Shown piece by piece: positions 44,635 through 55,785 of a stretch of DNA of 64,000 nucleotides (the stretch's first letter is position 1; each line of letters starts with the position of its first letter). The notes beneath the pieces were generated by a model. It saw only the letters and a program-made list of their open reading frames with translations. It had not been told where the DNA came from and ran no database searches. The translations under genes were made by a program, and so were the position numbers. The DNA lies in assembly GCA_965153355.1 (NCBI GenBank), contig OZ231126.1, forward strand, positions 81,220,001 to 81,284,000, written 5' to 3'. The DNA is from Flaccisagitta enflata (Eukaryota; Chaetognatha; Sagittoidea; Aphragmophora).

Positions 44635-44759
44635 CTGCTCCGCATGTGCATTTGTAGATAAGGAGGAAGACCTTCGGACAGGGGGCGGGGGTCGGTTGGC
44701 ACTCAAACTCGAATTACGGCGTAACGTCCCCGACGACGGCGTTGGAGATCGAGAAGAAC
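44635..44759 (-). CDS. Exon: Ser/Arg/Pro-rich segment, parent of the satellite
   Basis: Acceptor TTTGCTAG precedes 44759; donor GTGAGT follows 44635; phase 1 in, 0 out. It encodes GSSRSPTPSSGTLRRNSSLS, ANRPPPPVRRSSSLSTNAHA and EQ, with RRNSS and RRSSS as possible phosphorylation sites. Neither neighbour candidate fits its phases directly (45175 leaves in phase 2, 40187 needs 2), so it may belong to another isoform or to a join with an exon that I missed. Confidence 0.6.
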
Positions 44760-45174
44760 CTAGCAAATCCAATTAGTATGAAATCATAAACAATATGCCT
44801 TTTGATTGGCCGCACTCAGGCCGGGTCTGACAGAACATTTCCATCATTCTATGCTTATGGCCTGACATGAATTACCTTTGTCTCCATCAAATCCGGATAC
44901 TTGGGAAAGGCCAGACGGTGGTCTGAGATAAAATGTAATAAGACCGAAAGTGAGATGTACATGTATTTCATAGGCAATAAGACAGTTTTGAGAAGGCAGG
45001 TGCTTTGCTAATGCCACATAGATACCTGGGTATGAAAGGCATACAAACACCCCCCCCCATCTAAAACACCAAAATTGTGAGTACCTAAAACCAACCAATA
45101 AATTCGGGCACGCGACCAAAACATTGCGCCTAAACAGACGGCAACGCCCTCTCGGAAACCCTTATGGAACTGAC

Positions 45175-45401
45175 CCTTGATTTTTTGTTTGATCCTGACT
45201 CTCGGCCGCTGACATGGCAGACAGTTCCTCCATCGCCTGCGTGGCCATTAAAAGACTTCGATTCAAGGCCTCCGTCAATGAGATCTCCGAATCATTCCTC
45301 GTCAACGACACCACTTCCGGTTGCGACACTGGTTTCATGTCCATCCCGCATCCTTCATCCATATCCTTAGCAAGACTCCGTTTGGACCCACCGCGATTGG
45401 G
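45175..45401 (-). CDS. Exon: acidic/Ser-rich helix segment
   Basis: Acceptor TTGTTTTTCAG precedes 45401; donor GTCAGT follows 45175; phase 0 in, 2 out. The peptide has PNRGGSKRSLAKDMDEGCGM and a predicted helix, SLTEALNRSLLMATQAMEEL. It joins in frame to the exon at 40187. Confidence 0.65.
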
Positions 45402-45789
45402 CTGAAAAACAAATGATGGAAAATAAGAATCAGCCATGTGCAGTGTCAACCGCTTTTGATGCAAACCACTCTCATAATTACTGACAACATAAAACTGACA
45501 ACCTAATCAACCCGTGGAAAATGTTTTTTGCAATTTTGTCGACCCATTAACATCAAACTTTTGCTGCAGTGTTTCAATATCAACAGCCAACAGCCAAAAT
45601 TTCATGTTCCCATGACAATTAGAAGTATGATCTTCATAAGTTTTACGTGTTGTGTTCAAAAATTTTGAGACAGGCGGATTTGTTTGACCAAGGCCAAGAG
45701 ATGTCCTCTTTGGATGTATGAATATGATATCAGGATACAGAGATACTAAGATAAAGATATCAAGAAATAACCACACGAGGATATCAAGA

Positions 45790-45875
45790 TTTCCCCCACG
45801 AGACATGGAGACAGGAAGAGTCACGAAGAGACAAACAGACACAAGGAGACATGAAGAGACACAAAGAGACGAAAA
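45790..45875. repeat. GAAGAGACACAA-type minisatellite
   Basis: About seven imperfect 12-bp units. The same type resumes at 47480-47590 on the far side of a family G element, so the element inserted within this minisatellite. Confidence 0.75.
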
Positions 45876-46224
45876 AAGCTTCAAAATTACAGTCCCCGAC
45901 TGGGGACTGTAATTTTTGAAGCTTTCTCGTCGCGTAAACGCGACTCGAGAAGATACACGACAAAAAAAAAAAAATTTCAAAAAAAAATTTCAACAAAAAA
46001 AAAAATTTCAAAAAAATTTTCAAAAAAAAATTTCAAAAAAAAATTTTTTTCAAAAAAAAAAAAATTCAAAATAATGACAACAAAAATCTTAGAAAAAAAT
46101 ATTCAAAATTTTTTCAAACAAATTTTCAAAAAAAAAAATTTCAAAAAAATTTCAAAAAAAAAATTCAAAAAAGAAAAAAATTTCAAAAAAAAAAAATTTT
46201 TTTGAAAAAAATAATTGATGTCTA

Positions 46225-46495
46225 TGATGGCATGCATACTTTAAAGTCCATGACGGCATACGTTAAAGTCCATGACGGCATACGTTAAAGTCCATGACGG
46301 CATACGCTAAAGTCCATGACGGCATACGTTAAAGTCCATGACGGCATACCTTAAAGTCCATGACGGCATACCTTAAAGTCCATGACGGCATACCTTAAAG
46401 TCCATGACGGCATACCTTAAAGTCCATGACGGCATACCTTAAAGTCCATGACGGCATACCTTAAAGTCCATGACGGCATACCTTGAACATTAAAC
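46225..46495. repeat. 22-bp CATGACGGCATACCTTAAAG array
   Basis: Twelve or so units; early ones read TACGTTAAAGTC and later ones TACCTTAAAGTC. An isolated CTTAAAGTCC phrase also starts the inner part of family G copy 3 at 54797. Confidence 0.92.
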
Positions 46496-46633
46496 ACTGA
46501 AGTCCAAGAAAGCAAACCTTGGTCCTTGGAGTCCTTGACGGCAAACCTTTTTTAGAGGAATGGCATGGGTTATTTTATGCAATATTAGCAATATCTGTTT
46601 TTAAAACAGTCCACGGGAAGAAAAAACACACAC

Positions 46634-46726
<93 letters not shown>
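46634..46726. repeat. (GT)n microsatellite
   Basis: Uninterrupted GT dinucleotides for about 90 bp. Confidence 0.97.
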
Positions 46727-46727
<1 letters not shown>

Positions 46728-48410
46728 CCTACAACAGTAATATATTACTACACAAATAAGTTTATATCTCATAAACCAGACTTCAGATTTAAATCGAATT
46801 TTGCAGGAGCTGTTTAATTGACATTATTTACCTGTTTACTAAGTTTTAAAAAAATTCATAAACTTTTACTACCCTTTGCCTATGAAAACTGCTTAAGTCC
46901 TAGTAACATATTACTACATAAATAAGCTAATATCTCATAAACCAGGCTTCAGATTTAATTCGAATTTTGCAGGGGTTGTTTATTTACTATCCTTTACTTG
47001 TATACCAAATTAGAAAAAAATTCATAAACTTTTACTACCCTTTGCCTATGTAAATCGCCTAAGTCCTAGTAACATATTACTACATAAATACGCTAATATC
47101 TTCTAAACCAGACTTCAGATTTAATTCGAATTTTGCAGGGGTTGTTTATTTACTACCCTCTACTTGTATACCAAGTTTAAAAAAAATTCATAAACTTTTA
47201 CTACCCTCTACCTATGTAAACCACCTAAGTCCCAGCTAAATATTACTACAAAAATAATAGGCAAAGGGTAGTAAAAGTTTATGAATTTTTTTGAAAATTG
47301 GTACAAAAGCTCCCATTGACATAATAATAACACTGGTAAAGTTTCATGAACTTCTGAAGTCTGGATCAAAAGATATGAGAAGGTTCTAGACACACAGACA
47401 GACAGACAGACAGACAGACTAGCACAAACAGGCTATCTCATAGTCCACCAACGAAAACTGTTCGTCGGGGACAAAAAGAAATACGTGAAGAAATACATAA
47501 ATAGACACATGAAGAGACACATGAAGAAATACATGAAGAGATACACGAATAGACACATGAAGAGATTCATGAAGAGATACATGTATAGACACATACCAGT
47601 TACACAACCAGTTACAGAAGTACTTTGGCGCACCATAAAACGATCAACAGCACGGGAAAGACTTGACAAATAGCTAGGTTCCCATTTTATTTGGGCGTAT
47701 GAGACAAGTTCAAGGGTTACGTGGCCATTTAGCCTCTTCAAACTCAAGGTATGCCATCAACATACTATGATGGTGTGCCATCAACTTGCTATGACGACAA
47801 GGTATGCCAAGACTACTGGTCAATGTGTTTTTTACATACTATTAAACTGTGAACAAAGTAGTACCTACTTAACAACGAAGTACCTACTTAATACCGGTAG
47901 TTGAAATAAGCTTTTCATTTAGAAGTTACTGAAACGTGCTATTGGCCATGTAGTTAGGGTTTGTTTTGTTTTAGTTGTTTTGTTTTAGTTGAATTATTGG
48001 ATCACCAAATAAAACATTTGAAACTGAAAAAAAAAAAGACGAAATATTAGATTCCTGAAATTGACGTCATGACAGCAATATGCAAATTATTTTGTAGGAA
48101 TGGGCTAAAAAGGCGAATATCAGATGGATGGCATTGCTTTAATTCCAGCCTCGAGGCAAAGATCTAGGCCTTTAAAAACAAGTGACGCGGGGTCGCAACA
48201 TCGTCGCAGACAGGTGGACAGGGGCGTTCAACCCCCATCCACACCCAAATTCCCCTCACACACACAAAAAGTATCTTTAACATCTCTTCTAGAGTTGTGT
48301 GTCCACAACTAAAAACATTTGAACTCTTTAAGACCTGGTAGATGAGCCGACACAGTGTGACAGTAACCACTTTTAACAGATTTCTCCTCATGATGACAGT
48401 GGGTCTATGA

Positions 48411-48637
48411 TCATGCCCCATAAGGCTGAAACGGCGACTGTTTCCTTTCAATTTCCAGTTGTCTTCGCCTTAGTTTTTTGGCGGGACTTTTGTGGAGAGC
48501 TTTTAGATGATGTTTGTGGAAAGAAGAACCCGGAGTCAGATAAGCAGCGGGCCCGAGAAACTCCGCCTTGAAAACCGCAGCCTCGGAATATTCCACTTCA
48601 GAAGATGGTTCGATTACGTTGATTTCAACGGAACACA
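48411..48637 (-). CDS. Possible exon with terminal stop
   Basis: Acceptor TTTGATTCAG precedes 48637. The frame runs VEINVIEPSSEVEYSEAAVF, a basic helix (HHLKALHKSPAKKLRRRQLE) and stops at QPYGA. No good donor was seen before the stop, so this could be a last exon of an isoform or separate gene. Its link to the WH2-like gene is only by strand and position. Confidence 0.4.
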
Positions 48638-48649
48638 CTGAATCAAATC

Positions 48650-50340
48650 GAATATGTAGAGTTAAATAGAATACAATATGTAGTTGTCCAACTTTGATAA
48701 ATTCGGGGAATTATCCTTGGACTTCCTTTAATTAGCGTTTACAGCGTCGTTAGCTAGCAGCATCTGGCGGCCTGATCAACTGTGACGTTTGACGGGACAG
48801 TAACGACCATCAAATCTATCATAATGACAGATTGCGCGTACAGACGGTAGATCTCGTCAGGACTAGGGATATTGGGGGCAATCATTTCAAGAAAACCTAT
48901 AATTTGGCCATTACTAAAGAGCAACACCCAATAGCGACTATCCGATGCTCCCTGTAGATGAAAAAGCGATATTCTTACAAAATATACTACAAGAATGCTG
49001 TGGCAAATTCAGTTTTGAGCAATGCTCTAAGAGGTCTTCTATTATGAATATTGATCTTTTTGCTGAAAAACACAGCAATGGGTTTCCATAAGCATCCTTT
49101 TATTACACACGCACGTTGAATACAACGTGAAGATTACGAAAAAGGTATAGCCCCCCCCCCCCCTTGCAGCTCATGTTGCCATAGCCACGTGGTTGTATAT
49201 GGTATCATTCAATAGGTTCTCTCAATACAATTTACGCCACCGAGGCGATTTTTTAATTTCGCCTCCGTTCAAGAGATATACACCCCAAAAGCCGGATTTT
49301 TTTACCTCCCAAGGGGGTGTCCGCCGCCAGTGTTCGGGGTAGAATTTCTCAAGAACGGGACCGAAATTAAAAAATCGCCTCGGTGGCGTAAATTGTACTG
49401 TAACAAGCTACAGAATTATGACATGAAGAACCGAAAAAAGTCACATTTTATTCAGGCTTTTTGACGGCCTTGTAGAGCTTCAAAATGATTATTTTTGACC
49501 TGGTGAAGAAGCCATTGCCTCCCATACTATCCCCTTATAGGCCTTTGTTAGAAAAATAGCCACTAGGCAAGGTTTTGACAACGGAAATATCTAATTAAGA
49601 GAAAGAAAATATTAGAAAAGATGGGAAATCAGCTGAGAAAAATTTTTGAATATTTTTTTATTTTGAATGTTATCGCCAAAGTGTTGAATTCTCATCAATT
49701 CTGCAGTACATATACGCTCATATACTTGTGAAATACAAATGATATTTTTTGCATAGCTTCATGTTAACTTTATATACCCCTTTTTAAAGAAAATCTTGTC
49801 CACTGTCAGGTAATAATCAATAATTGAAAATTTTCAGTTGACACCATCCGTTCACAAAAAATCCCACTTCCTGTCAACGCAGCTCCTTGAAATTTTTACT
49901 GTAGTTGGAGGACGCGCCAAACTACGTGCATGTCAATTTTTATAAAAATCCATCGATAGGAAGTGGGGTTTTTGTCATTTTTTTCTTCAAAAACCAAGAA
50001 AATTAGAACTTTTGAAAAAAACATTCTCTGTGGCGTAAATTTTATTACGGCTTTAAATTGAAAAAATTCGCATTTTCAAAAACATCAGATCTTAAGTATG
50101 GCATTTTACTAGCATCTGATGTTCTTCATTTTTTCATTTTTTCATTTTCCATGCGAATTTAAAATTTACGGCGGGACTTGTTATGCAGAATTTATCTCAG
50201 AAAAATCGATTATAATCAGAAATAGTTATCTACAGTCAAAGGACCTTCAGCTTTCAAGCAATTATACTATCTGAAAGACAAAAATAATGCATTTCACTTC
50301 CCCGCTGAAAAAAAAATGAATTCTAACCATTGAATTTTGA
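48650..50340. other. Non-coding stretch with foldback remnants
   Basis: GTAGATCTCGTCAGGACTAG near 48846 resembles the terminal sequence of the foldback element at 61526. CGTAAATTTTATTACGG and AAATTTACGGCGGG near 50036-50170 look like ends of another old foldback. No exon supported. Confidence 0.45.
49226..49397. mobile_element. Small foldback MITE
   Basis: TACAATTTACGCCACCGAGG and the following CGATTTTTTAATTTCG are repeated inverted at the right end (CGAAATTAAAAAATCG, CCTCGGTGGCGTAAATTGTA). The whole is about 170 bp with a short loop. Confidence 0.85.
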
Positions 50341-50439
50341 CTGTCTCGTCGGTATGCAAATCAATTAATCATCAAAGAAATGATTAAAACGCGGAATGCT
50401 TGAGCATGTGTGTGCAAGGGTTGGCTGGATGTGCATGCA

Positions 50440-50514
50440 CGCAGGCGTGTGTGTGCGTGTGTGTGTTTGTGTGCGTGTGTGTGTGTTTGTGTGTGTGCGT
50501 GTGTGTGTGTTTGT

Positions 50515-50608
<94 letters not shown>

Positions 50609-50610
50609 TT
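50440..50610. repeat. (GT)n microsatellite
   Basis: Interrupted GTGTGC/GTGTTT units, then about 85 bp of pure GT. Confidence 0.97.
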
Positions 50611-50718
50611 GTCTGTATGGATGTGTGCTTTTGTATAAACAGAAATGAGATGTGCGTACATTCCAACCAAAATGCCAAAAGATTTATGGAGAAGCCCCTG
50701 ATTCTGTCAAGGAAAGAA

Positions 50719-50850
<132 letters not shown>

Positions 50851-50989
50851 TAAAAGAATAAAACAAAGAAACGAAAAATAAACAAAATCGTTAGATGGTC
50901 AGCGCTACCCGTTGCCCCTATGTGAGTTGGTGTTGGTGTGAGGTTGATAAAGGGGCAGCGGCCTATGCTGTCTTTATTGCAGGTGATAT

Positions 50990-51260
50990 GTGAGCCTCGA
51001 GGCTGAGATGTGAGCCTTGGGGCTGGGATTTAAGCCTCGAGACTGGGATTTGAGCCTTGAGACTGGGATTTGAGTCTCAAGACTGAGATTTGAGCCCCGA
51101 GACTGGGACTTGAGCCTAAAGATTGGAATTTGAGCCTCAAGACTGGAATTTGAGCCTCGAGACTGGGGTTTGAGCCTCGAGACTGGGATTTGAGCCTTGT
51201 GACTGGGATTTGAGCTTCAAGACTGGGATTAGAGCCCCCAGACTGGGATTTGAACTCACT
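50990..51260. repeat. 20-bp GGGATTTGAGCCTCGAGACT array
   Basis: About 13 units with variation at CTCGA/TTGA/CTCAA. Confidence 0.9.
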
Positions 51261-51282
51261 CCATTCAACTTAATCTCTTTTT

Positions 51283-51778
51283 GAGCAGCGGCCCCAAAGA
51301 GCAGATGTCGTGTAGAACATGGGGGGGGGGAGAATTTCCAGACATCCGTCCTTCTGTCTGTCCTTCTATCCATTCTTCTGTCCATCCTTCCATCGGTCCT
51401 TCTGTCCTTCTATCTGTCCCCCCATTAGCCATCAAGGCCTCAAACTTTTCCTCCCAGTCATCAATTTAACCCTCCAGGCCTTCCAGGCTTCTAATTAGCT
51501 CCCCCCAGCCTCAAATCTGAACTCCACACCTCAAATCTGCCCTCCAGACCTTCAATTAGCCCGCCAAGCATCAAATCAGCACTCCCTGGCTCAAATATGC
51601 CCTCCAATCCTCAAATCTGCTCTCCAAGCCTTTATTCTGCCCCCCAGCCTTCAAATATGCCTTCTTTGGCCTAAATCAGTCATCTAAGGCCTGAAATATG
51701 CCCCCTAACTAAGGACGTCTGGAAATTCCCACCTGTGTTATACAGGGCATTGGTCCTTTGGGGCCGCTGCCCTGCTCT
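51283..51778. mobile_element. Foldback element, CAGCGGCCCC ends, copy 1
   Basis: The left end GAGCAGCGGCCCCAAAG, with GTAGAACATGGG and ATTTCCAGACATCCGTCC, is mirrored on the right by ACGTCTGGAAATTCCC, TACAGGGCATTGGTCC and TTTGGGGCCGCTGCCCTG. Between the ends is a degenerate CCTCCAGGCCTCAAATCTGC minisatellite. Confidence 0.8.
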
Positions 51779-51859
51779 CACTTCACTTCTTCACTGGATC
51801 ACTCCCAGCAGGACATCGGATACCGCTGACCATGTGGGATCCTTGGATGACTAGTTTTT

Positions 51860-52410
51860 GGGCAGCGGCCCCGAAGGGGACGAAGTCCTGTAGAACACAG
51901 GGGGACTTTCGTTTGTCCGTTCGTTTGTTCGTTGGTCCGTCCCCCCCCCCTTTATCAAGCCCCTCGGACCTCAAATCTGGCCTCTCAGGCCTCAAATCTG
52001 GCCTCTCAGGCCTCAAATCTGGCCTCTCAGGCCTCAGATCTGGCCTCTCAGGCCTCAAATCCAGCTTCTCGGGCCTCAAATCCAGCATCTAAGGCCTCAA
52101 ATCTGGCCTCTTAGGCCTCAAATTGGGCCTCTCAGGCCTCAAATCCAAATCATCAGGCCTCAAATCAGCCATCTAAGCCTTAATCTATTGCCATCAGGCT
52201 TCAAATCTGGCCTCTCAAGCCTAAAATCCTGCCTCTCAAATCCGGCCTCTTAGGGCTGAAATCTGGCCAGTCAGGTCTCAAATCTGGCCTCTCAGGCCTC
52301 AAATTAGCCCTTGATAAGCCTTCAAACTCTTGAAAGCCTTCAATCAGGCAGGACGAACAAAAGTCCCCCTGTGTTCTACAGGACTTTGTCCCCTTCGGGG
52401 CCGCTGCCCT
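51860..52410. mobile_element. Foldback element, CAGCGGCCCC ends, copy 2
   Basis: GGCAGCGGCCCCGAAGGGGA, then CGAAGTCCTGTAGAACACAG and GGGGGACTTTCGTTTGTCC, is mirrored by GGACGAACAAAAGTCCCCC, CTGTGTTCTACAGGACTTTG and TCCCCTTCGGGGCCGCTGCC. The inside is an array of ~21-bp units (GGCCTCAAATCTGGCCTCTC), related to that of copy 1. Confidence 0.88.
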
Positions 52411-52629
52411 GCTTCCCCTTACACAAATTCACAATCATGCAAAGCAGGGCAACGGGTATCGCTGACCACATATTGCCCTTGGGCGACCTGTTCTTAATTG
52501 GCTGTTACTGCCTTGGACAAAATTATTTCTTGGTCTTGGTCTGTTCATGGAAACCCGACTGTAACCGAGAGGGAATCTTGTTTTGGCGGTTAAAAACTTG
52601 AAACTTTTGGTTGTCCCCACACACTCAAA

Positions 52630-52692
<63 letters not shown>

Positions 52693-52780
52693 ACAAACAA
52701 ACATACATCTATTCGCACATATACACTGACACGCACAAATACACATACACAAACACTCACACTCTCACGCACACACACAC

Positions 52781-52835
<55 letters not shown>
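52630..52835. repeat. Two (CA)n tracts
   Basis: CA tracts at about 52632-52690 and 52766-52832 are separated by CA-rich diverged sequence. Confidence 0.95.
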
Positions 52836-52836
<1 letters not shown>

Positions 52837-53039
52837 ACCAGCGGACAGAGCATCTTACTTCACCGCAGGTTCACGACTGAGAAGTGAAATGTAATGACAT
52901 GATTGTGGTAAAAAATGCTTTTTTTTGAAAATCATCCATAACTTTTTTTAGAGATACAAATTCGCATCATTTTTCTCACTGAATTACTCGTAATAACATA
53001 TATAATGACTAGAAAAAGTCAAATTTGAATTATAAAAAT

Positions 53040-53790
53040 GTTCAATTTTGACCCCTCATGAATGGCATACGTTTCACAAGCTTAGATCATGTCTTATACC
53101 CCATATGATCCTGTCGAAGTTTTGTCCAAAGCTGAAGGTGGGGGTGCTAACCGTCTTTTTATGGTTTTTGCAATCTTTACGTTGTATTACGCGTGGAAGT
53201 GTAGTTTATACTTTAAATATCAATTATCTAAATTCATCTTCCCATTTTGATTGCCTCCATTATCTATTGTACGCAAATGAAATATCCGTCTTGCCTTTGT
53301 TTTTTCCCAGGAAACTGGGTTTGGTAAATCTGATGTTGGTCGCTGTGATAATCTGCAAGACGCGTCCTTGGTCTTGGTCGCCGATCGACGCAACTTGTTC
53401 GTCGGCAGAAACGCAACCTCCCATCAAGCTGATAATTGTGTCGCCAGAAATATCCGTGCCTGGCTCTGAACAACTTGGTCGTTGGTCGTCCAACCTTGCA
53501 TTGGGCATTGTAGTTTTTTCGTTATTTCTGCTTAGAGTTAGACGAATTAGCCATTTCTGCCCATGTCGCTATTGTTGTAATATGATAAGAACAAGGCCAC
53601 CACTTATATAGCTATAAGCAACCTGCGAGACTAAAATCCCGTCGTAGAATTTACTTGAAAACTAACATGTATAGACCAAGACATTCAGGGCCTAGATTTG
53701 GTCCTCCCCGACTATAACGCATATTGTCTTATTTAACCACTGTTCATGTTGGAAAAAAAACTAGTTTGATTTGATTTGATTTGACAATTT
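53040..53790 (+). mobile_element. Possible LINE 3' end with TTTGA tail
   Basis: The segment ends in about four TTTGA units (53765-53785), a typical simple-repeat tail of some non-LTR elements, after an ORF-like stretch of 187 codons (53048-53611) and an alternative frame ending RNIRAWL. No RT motif is visible, so the assignment rests mainly on the tail. Confidence 0.3.
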
Positions 53791-54645
53791 CTAGTCGCGT
53801 GCAGGCGCGCGTGACTCTATGACTTGTGACAACATTGCCTTATTAAAAAATACATAAAAACAAAGGACGAGAGTCTTGGGAACTCTCTGGTGCTTAATCC
53901 GGACACCTCACAACTATCCTTTATCAATAAAAAGCATTAAGACCAAAACCATGGCAAACACAGTCTTTCATATGCAGATAACCTACTCCCCGTAGAACCA
54001 AATGCAGGACCTCGGAGTAATCCTATTGCACAGCCACTTTGGGATGTTCCTCTTAGGGCCTTGACTCCGACAAGGTCAGGCACTCTGGTCCTGATACAAT
54101 TTCTGCACTAGTAAAAAGAGATGTTCCACCACAAATATCTAAGAGAAATATTTATTTAAAAAGCATATCGTCATAATAAGCATTAATAAAAAACATATCA
54201 CCATTAGGCAATATTGTAAAGAAACCATACCCTTAAAGACAGGAATCGAGTGTCAACCAACTGGGACCGCCGGCATTCCATATCCAGGTACTAAACTATA
54301 TGACTTGTGACAACATTGCCTTATTAAAAAATACATAAAAACAAAAGACGAGAGTCTTGGGAACTCACTGGTGCTTAATCCGGACCCCTCACAACTATCC
54401 TTTATCAATAAAAAGCATTAAGACCAAAACCATGGCAAACACAGTCTTTCATATGCAGATAACCTACTTTCCGTAGAACCAAATGCAGGATCTCGGAGTA
54501 ATCCTATTGCACAGCCACTTTGGGATGTTCCTCTAAGGGCCTTGACTCCGAAAAGGTCAGACACTCTGGTCCTGATACAATTTCTGCACTAGTAAAAAGA
54601 GATGTTCCACCACAAATATCTAAGAAAAATATTTATTTAAAAAGC

Positions 54646-55603
54646 TTAAAAACAACAGTCCTCGACTGTAGTCTATTTGGTGTCCGACCCAGCTACTCAG
54701 TCTGACCCGGCTACTCAGTCTGACCCGGCTACTCAGTCTGACCCGGCTACTCAGTCTGACCCGGCTACTCAGTCTGACCCGGCTACCAATTGCATACCTT
54801 AAAGTCCAAAAAAAAAAAAATTAAAAAGAAAAAAACAAATTTTTCAGAAAAAAATTTTCAAAAAAAAATTCAAAAAATTTTTAAAAAAAAAAATTTTCAA
54901 AAAAAAAAAAAAAAAAAAAAAAAAGATTTTCAAAAAAAAAAAAATTTTCAAAAAAAAATTTTTCAAAAAAAAAAAAAAAACATTTTCAAAAAAAATTAAA
55001 AAAAAAAATTTTTTTCAAAAAAAATTCTCAAGTCCAGGAAATAATGTTACTAGATACATCATAAATACCTATATTTTCTTAACCAATACTCAGAATTTAC
55101 TTAAAACTTGCAGGGGAGCTTTAATTGATGCAATGAACCTTCACAACAAGTTTGAACAACATTGGTGAACCTTTACTTCCCTTCCCCTATGTAAATTGCA
55201 CAAGTCCAGGAATAAATATTACTAGCAAAATACCCTAATATCTTCTAAACCAATACTCAGAATTATCTGAAATCTTGCAGGGGAGCTTTAATTACTACAA
55301 TGAACTTCCAAAACAAGTTTAAACAACATTGGTAAACCTTTACTACCCTTCCCCTATGTAAATTGCACAAGTCCAGGAATTAATATTACTACAAATATAA
55401 TAGGCAAAGGGTATTAAATATCTATGAATGTTGTTGAAAGCTGGTACACAGGTTAGTAATGCCCTAAAAACAACACCGACCAAGTTTCATCAACATCTGA
55501 GTTGTGGTCCTCAAGTTTCTAAGGGTTGACACAGACGAACGAACGGCTTACTACACGATCAGTGCTATGTTATAGTCCTCGACGTAAACTGATCGTCGAG
55601 GAC
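54646..55603 (+). mobile_element. Family G element, copy 3, with target duplication
   Basis: The insertion lies between two AAAAAGC copies (54639-54645 and 55604-55610); the uninterrupted site is at 54158-54164 in the neighbouring unit. The left end has GTCCTCGAC and the right end GTCGAGGAC, both with the same change relative to copy 2 (GTCCCCGAC/GTCGGGGAC). Inside are a CAGTCTGACCCGGCTACT array (54690-54785), a TTTTCAAAAAAA tract and two copies of the AATACTCAGAATTA segment. Confidence 0.88.
54690..54785. repeat. 18-bp CTCAGTCTGACCCGGCTA array
   Basis: Five to six near-perfect units inside family G copy 3. Confidence 0.93.
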
Positions 55604-55785
55604 AAAAAGCATATCGTCATAATAAGCATTAATAAAAAACATATTACCATTAGGCAATATTGTAAAGAAACCATACCCTTAAAGACAGGAATCGAGTGTC
55701 AACCAACTGGGACCGCCGGCATTCCATATCCAGGTACTACACTATATGACTTGTGACAACATTGCCTCATTAAACAATACATAAA

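Larger units (their letters stand above)
45877..47472 (+). mobile_element. Family G element, copy 2
   Basis: The left end has GTCCCCGAC (45892-45900) within a ~23-bp-arm palindrome (AAGCTTCAAAATTACAGTCC and its inverse). The right end has GTCGGGGAC closing at 47472. Inside are a TTTTCAAAAAAA tract, a 22-bp CATGACGGCATACCTTAAAG array, (GT)n, and three ~165-bp copies of a segment with CCAGACTTCAGATTTAATTC. Confidence 0.75.

Noticed and set aside
45877-47472. Helitron interpretation of family G because of the 3' hairpin
   Set aside because: The elements lack a CTRR end, have matched inverted ends and show a 7-bp target duplication in copy 3, none of which fits a Helitron.
53048-53611. Plus-strand ORF of 187 codons
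   Set aside because: It has no recognised domain, mixed hydrophobic composition, and a competing frame near 53310-53470; I kept only the possible LINE 3' tail.
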